A DNA stretch of 64,000 bases from Pseudoalteromonas viridis (GCF_017742995.1 NZ_CP072425.1:310001-374000); one strand, 5' to 3'; numbered from the stretch's first letter, positions 49,601-54,688 are shown. Notes: a model not told the origin generated them from the letters alone. Made by a program: numbers and translations.

Positions 49601-51406
49601 AATGGCTTTCAGAATGCCTTTGCCCGAGCCCGAAACCTGCAAGTGGCTAAGCAGCAGCGTCATGGTCAGACCCTGGCAATTAACTGGGGTTACTGGCACT
49701 CAGAAGATCCGCTGAAAAGCATTGAAAACAGCTTTGCCGAGAAAAAGGGCTATCAGCTGATCCAAATGCACAATGCCTTTGCGCAGCTGCCCAAGCTACT
49801 CAGCACCAAGCGCAGCACCCTGGCGGCCATCTGCACCACAGAGCCCGAACGCATCATGCATAACACTGCGGCACTATTGCAGCGCAAGTGCCTGACGCAT
49901 GCCCGTCTTGAGCAGGTATCGGAAGATTTATCTGACGCGCCTCAGGATATTGCTGGCACTGTGGTAAGCATTGTTGGCCAGGTGCTGGGAATAGCCCCCG
50001 ATGAGCTGGATCTGAATTGCGATCTGTATGATTACGGCTTTGACTCTATCTCATTGCTGAAAACCTTCCAGCAGCTTAAAACCCGGCTAAATATTGATAT
50101 TCAGGCCGATGCCTTTAAGAACATGAATACCATTCAGGCACTGATCGACGAAATCGACAAGGCCCACGGCCAGGTTCAGCATGAAGACGACGCATCGTTA
50201 CCGGAGTTTATTATGGATGCGGGCATCGACTTGCCGACGCTGCCCGATGAGATAGTGCATGCCTATGAGAGCGACGTCCGTCATGTGCTGCTCACCGGAG
50301 CAACCGGCTTTTTAGGCAGTCACCTGCTGGCAGAGCTGCTGACTACCACCAAGGCAAAGATATACTGTCTGGTACGCGCCGACAGCGCAGAGCAAGCACT
50401 GACTCGCATTGCCGATAATGCCAAACAGTATGCACTGACTCTGGATCTGGAACGCATCGTGCCTGTCCCGGGAGATATGGAGCAATCCCGATTAGGCGCA
50501 TCCGATGAGCACTGGGCACTGCTGTGCCGGGACATCCAACACGTAGTGCATACAGCCTCGTATGTGAACCATATCCAGCCCTATTTTGCCTTTAAAAAGT
50601 CGGTAGCGGGCACAAATGCCCTGCTAACATTGTGCTGCACGGACACGCTGAAGATGATCCACTTTGTCTCCAGCACCACCGCCAGCACCCAGATCAAGGA
50701 TTCCCACTTCTCGGTTAACCCGCGTGAATCCTTTATTCCACAAGACGAAGCAGCCTTGCTGTGCAGTGGATACGGTCAGTCAAAATGGGTGCAGGAGGAA
50801 AATATTCGCCTGGCTTCACACATAGGCGTGCCCTACACGGTTTACCGCTTTTCGGAAATCTCGGGGTCATCTAAAACCGGGATTGGTAACACGGATGATG
50901 TCTTCCACCGCATCCTGAAAATGATGCTCAGCATTGAGGTGCGCCCGACTGAAAGCCCCTACATGCTGGATATTATTCCGGTTGACCGCGCAGCTACGTG
51001 TATTGTCGCGGGCATGAGTGACCCACAAAAGCGCAACCAGGTCTATCACGTGGCCAACCCAGCGCCACTGAGCATTGCGGCCTTTTATGACTTTGCCACT
51101 GAGCGGGGTTTGCGCTTTTCGCAAACAGATAAAGCCGAGTTTATTAGTGCCTGTGAAGCCTACGCGGCCCGGCGTGAGGGCAAAGATCAAGTCATTATGC
51201 AGGGTTTATTGTCATCACGCCCCGGCTACGATGAATATCTGTTTGAAGCCTATTTTATGCCGATGGACCCGTATGATAAGGACAACTTTATTGCGCTGAC
51301 AGAGCGCTATGACATCACGCTGGGTGACTGGGAGCGTTTGTTTGATACTTACTTTACCCAGTGGCTGGAAGACAGACACTATCGGGAGATCTGGCAGGAG
51401 AGTTAA
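31649..51406 (+). CDS. Trans-AT PKS-NRPS megasynthase with terminal thioester reductase
   Basis: 6585 residues from ATG 31649; a TTG at 31577 extends the frame but adds an Arg-rich stretch unlike a KS start. Domain order with approximate residues: KS1 17-437, DH 600-860, KR 1040-1265, C-methyltransferase 1330-1620, ACP 1668-1745; KS2 1787-2200, KR 2540-2740, ACP 2795-2870; C 2900-3328, A 3340-3825, T 3855-3930; KS4 3957-4375, KR 4708-4910, ACP 4960-5035; KS5 5067-5480, KR 5838-6040, ACP 6095-6170; thioester reductase 6210-6585. No AT domain occurs, which fits the free AT at 28679. There is no loading module: the first domain is a complete KS. All five carriers need 4'-phosphopantetheine; no transferase gene is seen here. 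The base composition is visibly richer in G+C than the flanks. Confidence 0.96.
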   Translation: MTSKHNPQTPSLPDKTPDIAIVGLSLRFPGADNKHQFWHNLSQKISSISEVPVERWDWKKYYDPKPDKQAQKSISKWGGFIGDIAGFDAGFFAISPKEAQSMDPQQRLSMELAWACFEDAGLTPSQFKSTATGVYLGCSNTDYQEFSTGNIDPHFLTGMSTGVFANRISHYFNFQGPSETVDTACSSSLVAIHKAMNDFRSGEISAALVGGVNLLITKNRYVSFSKLGVLSPQGRCKTLDAEADGYVRGEGVGMVLLLPVETAKALNATIYGIIKGSAVGHSGKTNTLTSPSPFSQSRVIQQAIDNARIGSDQIGFVELHGTGTVLGDPLEIQGLKRAFRASKQQTPDAPCYLSTVKTNIGHLESAAGIAGVIKTLLAFEHEQVPPLQNFATLNPKISLEKSPFELATDCVPWAGEQRLAGISSFGFAGVNAHVILESPQRLSPERPALDTALPIVLSARTRPALTQRAADLLAYLESDNPVELQDLSYTLAMGREPMKHRMGFAANSLASVKAQLNLFVTGEAGDWHYSKVAATAEQSETTHETLAARITGWVQGDLIDWQTCYGKLCPQRISLPAYPFEHKPYWLDAEDAGQLSHLHPLLHRSIPALGELIFASDFTGNEYFLRDHQVQGQAMLPGVCTLEMVHAAMTLSGQLADNQSLRLSQVNWRRPVTVDAQSGPVYLSLKQTGDRVTFELYREAHDARQVYASGQAEVTEHSVATRAIEALFDARTVAATELYQQFSAAGVDYGPAFQRITTLSVADQQAQGELNPVIAPDFAFTPELLDSALHTLLGFAQDARPGLPFALEQAELLTPLPSGKTLIACATQTTHVDASSQKFDVDICDEQGAVYARLRGFSTRSVTQDTDATQLFTVLPGWQHLTALPSAETTQSSFDYQGPASLKPAWCTDSAEPADHLLWVAKDEYADPLSLFTHLKALIEQGKGTEPLAITLLTFQTQQVYDETVDAHGAGLIGLLRSVAQEYPRWNVRIVDLSAECKEEASHWQQATRLPAGFYAHRSDIWHTFSACEHTYLDSGKSAYRQDGVYLVLGGAGGLGQVWSEWMIRQHQAQVVWVGRRALNEDIEQAIGRLSELGPAPQYIQADACDEAAMRAVMHTIKQDYGQLHGVVHSVLHLEDQSLANMDDAQFLRAYQAKQVSGETLLSVCKDQSLDFVLLFSSMQSFSPAPGQSNYAAGCQYLDSLARSASTELPIKVVNWGYWGDVGRVSDPYYQLKMRQAGIGSVDAQAGMAALAKFMSSSLTQVGVVKMTPERAQAALVRSSYSSECSYNAFQSEQAAPALALDSQPADTEIFYALCQALINAGWQHPAERNEALSALPDYFEFWWQETARYLNEAGLLQDDELTLPEPPAKQTALDQDDYALLNAALAALPEILSGQRKATDVLFPGGSLALVESVYRDNPVAMHANQALVIQLTHYLASLGAQPTRILEIGAGTGGTTRTVLPELRDFNVTEYAYTDLSQAFFSHAKAQFQPDYPFVQTAYFDVSKPLAEQHIDLASYDVVIATNVLHATADMLSTLNNTKACLKRGGLLLINEVTQPSLFTQLTFGLLEGWWLSKDTTLRLPGSPLLSQPRWQQLLSSNGFELAASATDAQSPQQVLCAQSNGRLVQQRSKPAQQTTSISNHNTAMQQPEQTQADSQPATDNATLSDFVAQTLAGIASQALSMTADELDPDDSFADYGVDSILAIQILDEINARFTLSLPPTLLFDFPSIATLSAHIVAEHRDKAMALMHKAQPAMATTQQAAPKSIQPATDEVKPAHKTNHNNADKIAIVGMSGQFGDACNVDEFWEMLSNKRTSVRAQQRWDLSDLSSEAQNWCRYASLLDDIASFDAPFFSITPQEAEVMDPQQRLFLQEAYRALEDANMITQAAGSNTGVYLGCAQGDYASLAPQDAPAQLFWGNAGSVIPARVSYYLNLKGPALAIDTACSSSLVAMHSACQALKNGEIDAALAGGVATLCTPQFSQHAGKAGMLSADGTCYTFDDRANGFVPGEGVGVVVLKRLSDAERDGDHILGVILASATNQDGTTSGITAPSSVSQQQLHSRIYEQFDIAPDSLSLIEAHGTGTKLGDPIEFQALTRAFRAETPRSQFCALGSVKTNIGHCLTAAGVAGVIKTVLAMQHKTIPASLHYQQGNSHIDWQDTPFYVAQETQPWSVPDGQPRRAGVSSFGFSGTNAHLILEEYQPTKTAVQAGSAKPVIIALSAKSPEVLRDKARKLADWLAQAQLNDSALEALAYTLQSAREAMDCRMAFVAETLAQVQNQLNDFANQQAGTYKQGNSKQGKAILAALDKDDFNRWTQAGELNKLLALWVVGAELDWSAFYASQPTLLRLPTYPFASTPFWLSGAPKLTQVNPQPAPTTIAEDSLLHLIPQWQPLDVASQASWSGKRQVITLAPHNDMPDAIVLHGASGDTAQRIETLTIALIAHIKQLASTTEPLLIQLLVPANEPLLMALAGVLKTAALEHHLLSVQLIQSDTAAQSAAHLVQASQYTQHKVLRFTQDQCEVQTLTPQHSDVPALMPWKENGLYLITGGLGQLGRCFAKEILTQTRHAQVIITGRRTAPESLGVPGDTSRIHYYQTDISTQTQCAELLNRIGAQHGTLTGILHSAGVIDDQLIASKTPQAVQRVLAPKVSGVMALDEASKAVPLDFFICFSSITACFGNPGQADYATANAFLDAYMLKRQQWGEQGQRHGLSLSVNWPLWAQGGMQMDAVKQSLLRSQGLAAMPDELGLKAFYQLFSDPHTQQCFLYGNPDKLTRWITPQAKVDAQTPAAHNTATLNDNALMDHIKAVVAQVSKLPVEELDSDLDFRDMGFDSIMLMSVVQQLEADPQLGLDALPPALLFEVKTLNQLHAYLVKQQPNIATVQATHAEPLSQQTLTGPLPLSKAQQGLWLLHKQNPTLSSYNIPLVFELASLDVARMQQALDSLCQRHPVLRLRIHETDGRPTQQIHPATIRIEQTSLAPTSKAALTDAIQQTIAVPFDLSGPLLRASIWQVASGAQSRHVMVIVLHHLIIDGVSATQLLSQLWQTYHEGAPAAAPDQGFFDYLDWEQQLLASPSADTLKQFWQQSLNPAQTPLTLPGKRTAQVSPDEPNSARVTLNLPASTQQQLGQFLTRHKLSTSVFFLTVFQALLSRLTGRNELILGTPVMQRPKASMAQSLGLFVNQLPLPLTRNGSTNFVSQARANQTQLDAVISHSALPLSELLSAVNAPRIPGIHPLFQIGYACHNFIQADWVEDNQALLGALWQEFQQDAELDLSLEVTPLGGAHQLAFKFATRAYERHTVQTLADNYLQLLEDVLLSGDLPPDGLPQAPVAKATTLVDSFTSQAAQYPTQTALSYAGATLSYQALEQQANQLAHTLIAKGARPGSRVALLLRPGVEMIVAMLAVLKTGSAYVPVDPSSPEDRARFILADADPALVLMSDELTLPVAHSQAYRLSDCLQSSTMAPVTAPGIALAPQALAYIIYTSGSTGQPKGVLVEHSNITALLNNTQPGFGFNAQDTWCLFHSFAFDFSVWEIWGALAHGGKLVIVNDACKKDSAAFARFIHDNQVSILNQTPSAFYPLMTHLLAQPALTHSLRTVIFGGEALELSKLMPWFEAAQPLPKLVNMYGITETTVHVTEMEITRELVEQNPGKSIIGKPLPGYRLYLLDEQQSPVAAGQPGELYVGGCGVSRGYHQRAVLTAERFIPNPLAGQSEERLYRTGDLARLNAQGQYEYLGRCDDQVQIRGHRIELGEVQHALLTNPAIQDACVLAASKRHGDVLVAYLVAQMPLSDEAIRGELLKLVPEYMVPAYFVSVPALPLTNNGKVDKQALLSQLPFNSHTAQVGLSAMEASLSAVVPERNLQAEISAVWCDVLDVSQVAPDAPFFTVGGDSLLANVLATKLSARFNIDLPLTEVFQYSTINAQCDYLSTKVTSPIAAPVQTPEPVRPAKPTTADQAIAMIGLSCHYPDSPDAQTFWQNLIEGNNLVRHSHRAESDASMIWLDTWVEGQDAFDPGFFNLSEKQARTMSYAQRQLLLHAWKAVEDAGYRCDQIPNTGVYISASGGDLTDLNLHDKFSNGEFVLNAEDYVASTRNQPGTLATSISYHLGLTGPSLFVHSNCSSSLSALALACSALKAGDIDYAIVGAACLFPQRSTGYKIEKGLNFAPDARCKVFDAQADGMIGGNGVSVVVLKRADEATQDNDHIYSLIKAVKVNNDGNNKAGFFAPGTEGQMQVITQALQSADVSPASISYVEAHGTGTALGDPIEFAALQQVYQPHSEAKQYCGLGAVKSNLGHTDTLAGLTGLVKTSLSLHHKLLPGTLHYSEPNPHLDLANSPFYVVDSTRLWETPLLPRRAAVSSFGIGGTNAHAILEEAPVAQTQSALSSQPSIVVLSAATPEVLQRQVSELLNWLERTLCDDALRVSLAYTLQTGRQVMAHRAGFVVSSLNELKTQLTHYLARSEQAPSNPVPTGTPASWLAQGNYQAILSHWLDSGFEDWDFMYQDQAISKLSLPTYPFDLKPYTLGLSQTQTEELVACTLSVPKWRTQPVVTNNETAAPDSAASHCVVLCDLPELEVAGAITQVLSSSHYAPEQQVSNYGTQLLDIIQSLAKTRQPTVLQLVIGNTQAEPLANLNSCLHGLLKTASIEHPMLRTQLLLVDPNLSSDTLHTLLTDNRNSPDSVIAYQGTSRTVLDYQPVNDVNPISAWQPEGVYLITGGLGGIGRHFIAELAALPFATTVVVTGRRAANDVQVETQLRNLKQGGVQLVYRQLDVAQKMNTLLLVRDIVREFGALHGVIHAAGIVQDTLLCNKTPTSFTQVLAPKVTGVVALDEATADLQLRFFACFAGLSGVHGGASQGDYAMANAFLDSYMQQRHALVASGKRHGLSASIDWPFWQDGGMQRNAQFAHTDAAMPTNSGIDAFYRALQQPQTLVQYTPADTNHEQVSDTATPAAQFSSEAALDAALTEQLSTMVAALLGVQPDTLDGDTDLGEFGADSIAFITFINQLNSRYQLELSPSVLFMHSTLNSLRAHIIAEYGDMLITSSKETQTNSTDTAAEQALVNASNDEAIAIVGISAAFPEASNLDEFWHNLSTGKDCVTRHSWPKPQDSELSWPGEINWMGRLRRDTEFDPLFFNIAPAECERIQLQESLLMMHVWQCIENAGYDPKSLAGTSTGLFIGCQSGYHEGLITSPAFAPNRMSYFLDLHGPSEGVDTTCSSSLVAVHKAMAAIRMGECEQAIVGGVNIIDTPTASVAMQEIGALSPDGRCKTFAADADGIVRGEGVGMIMLKKRSAAERDQDAIYATLLGSAVNHGGKSQGFTVPNARAQTQLLDKAWRNANIDPATLSYIECHGTGTTLGDPVELDALKAAFNAHQWPAHCALGSVKSNIGHTEIAAGIAGLIKVVLQLKHQTLVPSLHVQALNPYLALEDTPLMVQTQAQPWEHGDTPRRAAVSAFGISGVNAHVVLEEYQPNITEQHTALPGAPAMVVLSATSKAALGQKVTELTNHIATLPDTPQILAQLAATLALGRTAQAYRLGWVVSSLSELRAALEEVVPEQTQKVSHNTSEQLTEEQLVTLHQTQEYAAIIRLWQSGKVASWQPFYPTPLPKLHLPGASFISKNAVEAEQTSPWLLLDNQFQPAVLTLPEDWQTLLTAQLAHRHILLVSDTQAQLETLSKPLQASGCKVTSLCFEQLDNSALDPEGLPDTIFVLGSGSLLEPQQQIKPLFELMQLTARHDNHAMQLFYATQTNSQIETRDDLSALLRCYNLRNPQHSWTLVEQLDEVACLGELLLQEFACTLLNATEHQPNQVQYRDGARFALQLAQLPDASDTTQPEYEIRHGGTYLIAGALGELGMALSQRMLEDFDATLILLGRRDEQAVQPQLTKLSGKGTVHYLALDIADAQQLEQLSALLSDKSLELNGVFHLGTTYTEEENDWADFARSMQVKVQGTQQLDSLLSSCELDFFVLFSSMAVFGSLNHLSYSYANGFQNAFARARNLQVAKQQRHGQTLAINWGYWHSEDPLKSIENSFAEKKGYQLIQMHNAFAQLPKLLSTKRSTLAAICTTEPERIMHNTAALLQRKCLTHARLEQVSEDLSDAPQDIAGTVVSIVGQVLGIAPDELDLNCDLYDYGFDSISLLKTFQQLKTRLNIDIQADAFKNMNTIQALIDEIDKAHGQVQHEDDASLPEFIMDAGIDLPTLPDEIVHAYESDVRHVLLTGATGFLGSHLLAELLTTTKAKIYCLVRADSAEQALTRIADNAKQYALTLDLERIVPVPGDMEQSRLGASDEHWALLCRDIQHVVHTASYVNHIQPYFAFKKSVAGTNALLTLCCTDTLKMIHFVSSTTASTQIKDSHFSVNPRESFIPQDEAALLCSGYGQSKWVQEENIRLASHIGVPYTVYRFSEISGSSKTGIGNTDDVFHRILKMMLSIEVRPTESPYMLDIIPVDRAATCIVAGMSDPQKRNQVYHVANPAPLSIAAFYDFATERGLRFSQTDKAEFISACEAYAARREGKDQVIMQGLLSSRPGYDEYLFEAYFMPMDPYDKDNFIALTERYDITLGDWERLFDTYFTQWLEDRHYREIWQES
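31697..36885 (+). other. Module 1: KS-DH-KR-cMT-ACP
   Basis: KS1 has Cys185 in DTACSSS, HGTGT at about residue 320 and KTNIGH. The DH has HQVQGQAMLP (HxxxGxxxxP) and the second acid in LLDSALH. The KR has GGAGGLG and the Ser/Tyr pair in FSSMQSFSPAPGQSNYAAG. The methyltransferase has LEIGAGTGGTT. The ACP has DYGVDSILA with Ser near 1701. All active residues are present, so the expected unit is an alpha-methyl-alpha,beta-enoyl chain, which the trans enoyl reductase could saturate. The starter unit is not evident. Confidence 0.9.
37007..40275 (+). other. Module 2: KS-KR-ACP
   Basis: KS2 has Cys1946 in DTACSSS, HGTGT and KTNIGH. The KR has TGGLGQLG, then FSSITACFGNPGQADYATAN with Ser and Tyr in place. 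The ACP reads DMGFDSIML. The expected result is a beta-hydroxyacyl unit. Confidence 0.9.
40345..43440 (+). other. Module 3 (NRPS): C-A-T, predicted threonine
   Basis: The condensation domain has an intact HHLIIDG (HHxxxDG). The adenylation domain has YTSGSTGQPKGV, YRTGDLAR and NGKVDKQ. Reading the ten specificity positions by alignment to standard motifs gives D-F-W-N-I-G-M-V-H-K, the published code for L-Thr: D,F,W from FDFSVWEIW; N from LNQTPSAF; I,G from VIFGGEAL; M,V,H from NMYGITETTVHVT. The carrier motif is TVGGDSLLA. No epimerase is present. Confidence 0.88.
43510..46770 (+). other. Module 4: KS-KR(defective?)-ACP
   Basis: KS4 has its Cys4119 in HSNCSSS rather than DTACSSS, with HGTGT and SNLGH present. 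The KR keeps TGGLGGIG and QGDYAMANAF with the Tyr and Asn, but the catalytic Ser of FSS is Gly4845 (CFAGLSGVHGG, codon 46181-46183). Reduction may therefore fail, leaving a beta-keto group next to the threonine-derived unit. The ACP reads EFGADSIAF. Confidence 0.82.
46840..51406 (+). other. Module 5 and release: KS-KR-ACP-thioester reductase
   Basis: KS5 has Cys5215 in DTTCSSS, HGTGT and SNIGH. The KR has an unusual cofactor loop GALGELG and FSSMAVFGSLNHLSYSYAN, where the Tyr sits one residue closer to the Ser than usual but Tyr-x-x-x-Asn is kept. The ACP reads DYGFDSISL. The last 370 residues are a short-chain-type reductase: LLTGATGFLGSHLLAELL for NADPH and the Tyr-x-x-x-Lys pair in GYGQSKW. 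It releases the chain by reduction to an aldehyde, or to an alcohol after a second reduction, in place of a thioesterase. Confidence 0.88.
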
Positions 51407-51415
51407 GTAGACTAT

Positions 51416-51440
51416 AAAGCGGGCGTAATAGCCCGCTTTG
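51416..51440. terminator. Bidirectional terminator between the megasynthase and serB
   Basis: AAAGCGGGC (51416-51424) and GCCCGCTTT (51431-51439) form a perfect 9-bp stem with a GTAATA loop between the two convergent genes. Confidence 0.8.
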
Positions 51441-51457
51441 CTGTTATTAGCTCACAA

Positions 51458-52471
51458 CTAAACCGGGACACTCAGCAAATAAAGCAGCTGAGTCAAAGAC
51501 CCTTGGGTAATGGCGGCATCCGCCTGCTCGACTACCTTAGGTTTGCCATGCACAGCGACGCCTAAGCCCGCAGCGGCCATCATAATTAAATCGTTGGCAC
51601 CATCGCCGATGGCCACGGTTTGATTAACTGAAATATCAAACTGCTCAGCCAAAGCGTTGAGCACTTCGGCTTTTTTATTGCCATCAACCACTTCTCCCAA
51701 CACTTTACCGGTGAGCTTGTTATCGGCAATTTCCAGTGTATTGGCAAACACAGCATCCAGCTGCAACGGCGCTTTGAGCGCCTCGGCAAACCAGGTAAAA
51801 CCCCCTGAGGCAATAGCCAGATGCCAGTGATGGGCCTTCAGCACCTCACACAGCTGGGCAACGCCCTCCATCAGCGGCAGGTTATCTTTGAGTTGCTGAA
51901 TAAGCGGCAACTCGACGCCGGACAGCTTAGCAACACGCAGATACAGACTGTCGTTAAACGCCAGCTGCCCGGCCATCGCCTGTGCGGTGACGGCAGCAAC
52001 CTCATCATACACCCCGGCCAGTCTGGCAATTTCATCAATGCACTCAATTTTGATTGCCGTGGAGTCCATATCCATCACCAGTAAACCGGGCTTGCGCAAG
52101 CTCGGCGGCTGGCTGATGGCGGCACCTTGCAGACCACACTGCGCCGCTAACGCGCGAACCGGCGCACGCACATCGCGTGTCGACTGGGTAGACAAAACCA
52201 GTCCAGGTGTCATGTCAGCCGTGGGCTGATACAGTGCCAGTTGGGTGACTTCGATATCTGCCTCGCGGCACAAATTCAGGATCTCCAGAACCGTGGCACC
52301 GCTGAGCTCAGCACCGAAGAAACACAGATACTGGCCCGCTTGCGATGCGGGGCTGGCGCACGGCGTTAGTTGATCATCGTTTTCAATCTGGTACCAGTTT
52401 GCTAAGGTAAGAAACTGCCCGGCGGGCTCAGTACAGGCACGCAACTGGATTGACGCGAGTGACTTTGACAT
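51458..52471 (-). CDS. serB: Phosphoserine phosphatase
   Basis: 337 residues. This HAD-family enzyme does the last step of L-serine synthesis, O-phosphoserine to serine. Seen: an N-terminal regulatory part to about residue 120, then the nucleophile motif LVMDMDSTAIKIECIDEIA with the catalytic Asp pair, the SGGFTWF motif and VAIGDGANDLIMMAAAGLGVA with the metal-binding acids. Divergent from ytjB, the arrangement known in enteric bacteria. Confidence 0.95.
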   Translation of the reverse strand: MSKSLASIQLRACTEPAGQFLTLANWYQIENDDQLTPCASPASQAGQYLCFFGAELSGATVLEILNLCREADIEVTQLALYQPTADMTPGLVLSTQSTRDVRAPVRALAAQCGLQGAAISQPPSLRKPGLLVMDMDSTAIKIECIDEIARLAGVYDEVAAVTAQAMAGQLAFNDSLYLRVAKLSGVELPLIQQLKDNLPLMEGVAQLCEVLKAHHWHLAIASGGFTWFAEALKAPLQLDAVFANTLEIADNKLTGKVLGEVVDGNKKAEVLNALAEQFDISVNQTVAIGDGANDLIMMAAAGLGVAVHGKPKVVEQADAAITQGSLTQLLYLLSVPV

Positions 52472-52591
52472 GGATACTCCTGATTAGGGTCATACCCGGC
52501 TCATTGAGCCTAAGTGTGAATGCTTGCTTGGTAACGGTATGGGCCCTTTGTAACATCTTAATCATGGCATGTCAGCAGGCAAACAAGATCT

Positions 52592-53212
52592 ATGAAAAAT
52601 ACACAAGCCCTTGAAACCCTTTCTTCTTCACGCAGCCGCCGATTACTGCGCCTGCTGGTCGCGGCCATGTGCTTTTTAACTATTACCTGGCTGGCCTTTA
52701 ACACCAGCTTTCGCTCTCATCAGCTGTTGCACACCAATGCCGACCATACAGGTCGCAGCCTGACGAAACAGCTGGCGCTTAACGCTGCTCTGCCATTAAG
52801 CCGCATGGATACCCCCCAGCTCAGAGCCTTGAGCAATCACCTTGCCAGTGACGAATTTGTGCTGTCGGTCAGGCTGTACAACCATCAGGGTCAATTTATT
52901 ATCGGCAACGATGGCCAGGATACCCCACCCGAGATCACTGACTTACCCCGCCATTTAGCCGGGCTGACGCAGTCCAAGCAACCGATTGTCGAGCCCATTT
53001 ATGGCTCAGAGCAGCAGCCCATTGGCTTTGTCAGTGTCGAGTATTTAACCGAAGCGGCCATGGCGCAAAGCCACCGCCATTTTCATGAGCTGGGCCGGGT
53101 GGTGCTGCTGATGCTGGGCATTGCCTGTATTTTTACCTGGCAAATAGGGCGCGCACTAAAGCGCTGGGAAGTAAAACGTCAGATCCGAAATAGCGTTACC
53201 GATGAGGAATAA
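52592..53212 (+). CDS. ytjB: YtjB/Smp-family inner-membrane protein
   Basis: 206 residues with two membrane segments, about 19-38 (LLRLLVAAMCFLTITWLAF) and 168-188 (VVLLMLGIACIFTWQIG). They enclose a periplasmic domain of about 125 residues with a PAS-like strand pattern (FVLSVRLYNHQGQFIIGNDG). This layout and the position divergent from serB fit the SMP_2 family (YtjB/Smp), whose role is poorly known. Its 3' end overlaps the convergent TatD gene by 34 bases. Confidence 0.82.
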   Translation: MKNTQALETLSSSRSRRLLRLLVAAMCFLTITWLAFNTSFRSHQLLHTNADHTGRSLTKQLALNAALPLSRMDTPQLRALSNHLASDEFVLSVRLYNHQGQFIIGNDGQDTPPEITDLPRHLAGLTQSKQPIVEPIYGSEQQPIGFVSVEYLTEAAMAQSHRHFHELGRVVLLMLGIACIFTWQIGRALKRWEVKRQIRNSVTDEE

Positions 53213-53943
53213 AGGGCGTCAGAGATAACTTGAGGTGACTCGTCCCGAATGGCACACAGATGCTCAAACACCTCGACCACCCGTTTAGGTAGATTTGGCT
53301 GGCCCTGATAGCCTGCCAGCGGCATAGAAGGCGCATCGGTTTCCAACAAGAGCGAGTCTAACGGTACCTGAGCCAGCGTAGTGCGGGTTTTCGCCGCCCG
53401 CGGATAGCTGATGGTCCCCCCTACACCGAGTTTAAATCCCAGTTTCAGATACGTGTTGGCATCTTGCAGTGAGCCGGAAAAGGCATGAATAACGCCGCCG
53501 TTTTGAGGGGGCAGCTGTTTAAACGCCGCCGCCAGCAGATGATGGCTTTTGCGGTGATGGACAATCAGCGGCAACTTAAGCGCATTGGCCAGCGCGATAT
53601 GTTCAATAAACAGTTGCTGCTGCGCGGGGATATCCTCCACCATGGCATCAATCCCACATTCACCTATGGCCACCAGCTCTGAGCTATGCTGGTGTGCAAG
53701 TGCGGCCAGTTGCGCCATATCACCCGCTTTATGCTGCGCCATAAAGTACGGATGCAGGCCAAAGGCGATTTTGACACCTGGGTACTGCTGCGCAAAAGCA
53801 CGCAAAGTTCGACTCTGGGCCAAAGTCACGCCCGGCACCACACAGCGCTCAACACCCAGCGCCTGCGCATCAGCCAAATGCTGTGGCAACTGGTCTTTGA
53901 GCGCATCAAAGTCCAGATGGCAGTGGGTATCAATAAAGCGCAT
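53179..53943 (-). CDS. TatD-family metal-dependent hydrolase
   Basis: 254 residues from ATG 53943 (MRFIDTHCHLDFDALKDQLP); an in-frame ATG four codons earlier is possible. Motifs: DTHCHLD for metal, IGECGID with the bridging acid, VHHRKSHH, IHAFSG, and LLETDAPSMPLAGYQGQPN near the end. TatD proteins are TIM-barrel nucleases of the amidohydrolase superfamily. The length and the short form of the metal motif suggest the YjjV subgroup, but I leave the symbol open. It ends in convergent overlap with ytjB. Confidence 0.9.
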   Translation of the reverse strand: MRFIDTHCHLDFDALKDQLPQHLADAQALGVERCVVPGVTLAQSRTLRAFAQQYPGVKIAFGLHPYFMAQHKAGDMAQLAALAHQHSSELVAIGECGIDAMVEDIPAQQQLFIEHIALANALKLPLIVHHRKSHHLLAAAFKQLPPQNGGVIHAFSGSLQDANTYLKLGFKLGVGGTISYPRAAKTRTTLAQVPLDSLLLETDAPSMPLAGYQGQPNLPKRVVEVFEHLCAIRDESPQVISDALYSSSVTLFRI

Positions 53944-53954
53944 AAGGCACGGCA

Positions 53955-54602
53955 CTAAGGGTTCAGGCGCTCAACCTGCCACTGCCCGCTTGGGTCTTTA
54001 CGGTACATAAAGCGGTCGTGCAGACGATGCTCTCCCCCTTGCCAAAACTCAATCTGGTGCGGTTTAACACAGTAACCGCCCCAGAAATCCGGCAGCGGAA
54101 TATCGCCTTTGGCAAACTTGGCTTTCATGCTGTTAAAAGTTTGCATCAGGGCCTGACGTGAAGACACCGGACGCGACTGCTGTGACGCCCAGGCGGCCAG
54201 CTGGCTTTCCTTGGGACGAGACAGAAAGTATTTCGCCACTGCGGTGGTTGGCAGCGGCTCGGCCTCACCATACACAATGACCTGACGCTCCAGATTGTGC
54301 CAGGGAAAGTGCAATGAAATTTTGTTATTGCCTTTGAGCTCTTGTGCCTTGCGCGACCCGGTGTTGGTGAAAAACACAAAGCCGTTATCGTCCACCTGCT
54401 TGAGCAACACAATCCGCTGCGACGGCTGGCCGTGTTCATCTACCGTGGCCACGACCATGGCGGTCGGATCGCTGAGGTTGGCGTCCACCGCCTGTTGCAG
54501 CCAGTGTTCAAACTGCACAATCGGGTTGTCATCCAGCTTCTCGCGGGAGAGGCCGTCTTTGGTATATTCGCGACGAATATCATCAAGTTTCATGGTGGTC
54601 AT
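53955..54602 (-). CDS. pdxH: Pyridoxamine/pyridoxine 5'-phosphate oxidase
   Basis: 215 residues, the usual size. This FMN enzyme makes pyridoxal 5'-phosphate. Seen: [21 protein letters not shown] at the N-terminus; [51 protein letters not shown]; the C-terminal [18 protein letters not shown] and WQVERLNP. Twelve bases separate it from the downstream TatD gene, so the two may be co-transcribed. Confidence 0.95.
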   Translation of the reverse strand: MTTMKLDDIRREYTKDGLSREKLDDNPIVQFEHWLQQAVDANLSDPTAMVVATVDEHGQPSQRIVLLKQVDDNGFVFFTNTGSRKAQELKGNNKISLHFPWHNLERQVIVYGEAEPLPTTAVAKYFLSRPKESQLAAWASQQSRPVSSRQALMQTFNSMKAKFAKGDIPLPDFWGGYCVKPHQIEFWQGGEHRLHDRFMYRKDPSGQWQVERLNP

Positions 54603-54616
54603 TCCTTATATAACAC

Positions 54617-54642
54617 AAAAGGCCGCAATATTGCGGCCTTAG
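54617..54642 (-). terminator. Terminator after argS
   Basis: AAGGCCGCAA (54619-54628) and TTGCGGCCTT (54631-54640) form a 10-bp stem with a two-base loop. On the minus strand it is followed by TTTT, downstream of argS and just ahead of pdxH. Confidence 0.82.
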
Positions 54643-54688
54643 TCTAGCATGTAATGGACTGAGTGAGCTGCATGATCTCACCCGGCAC

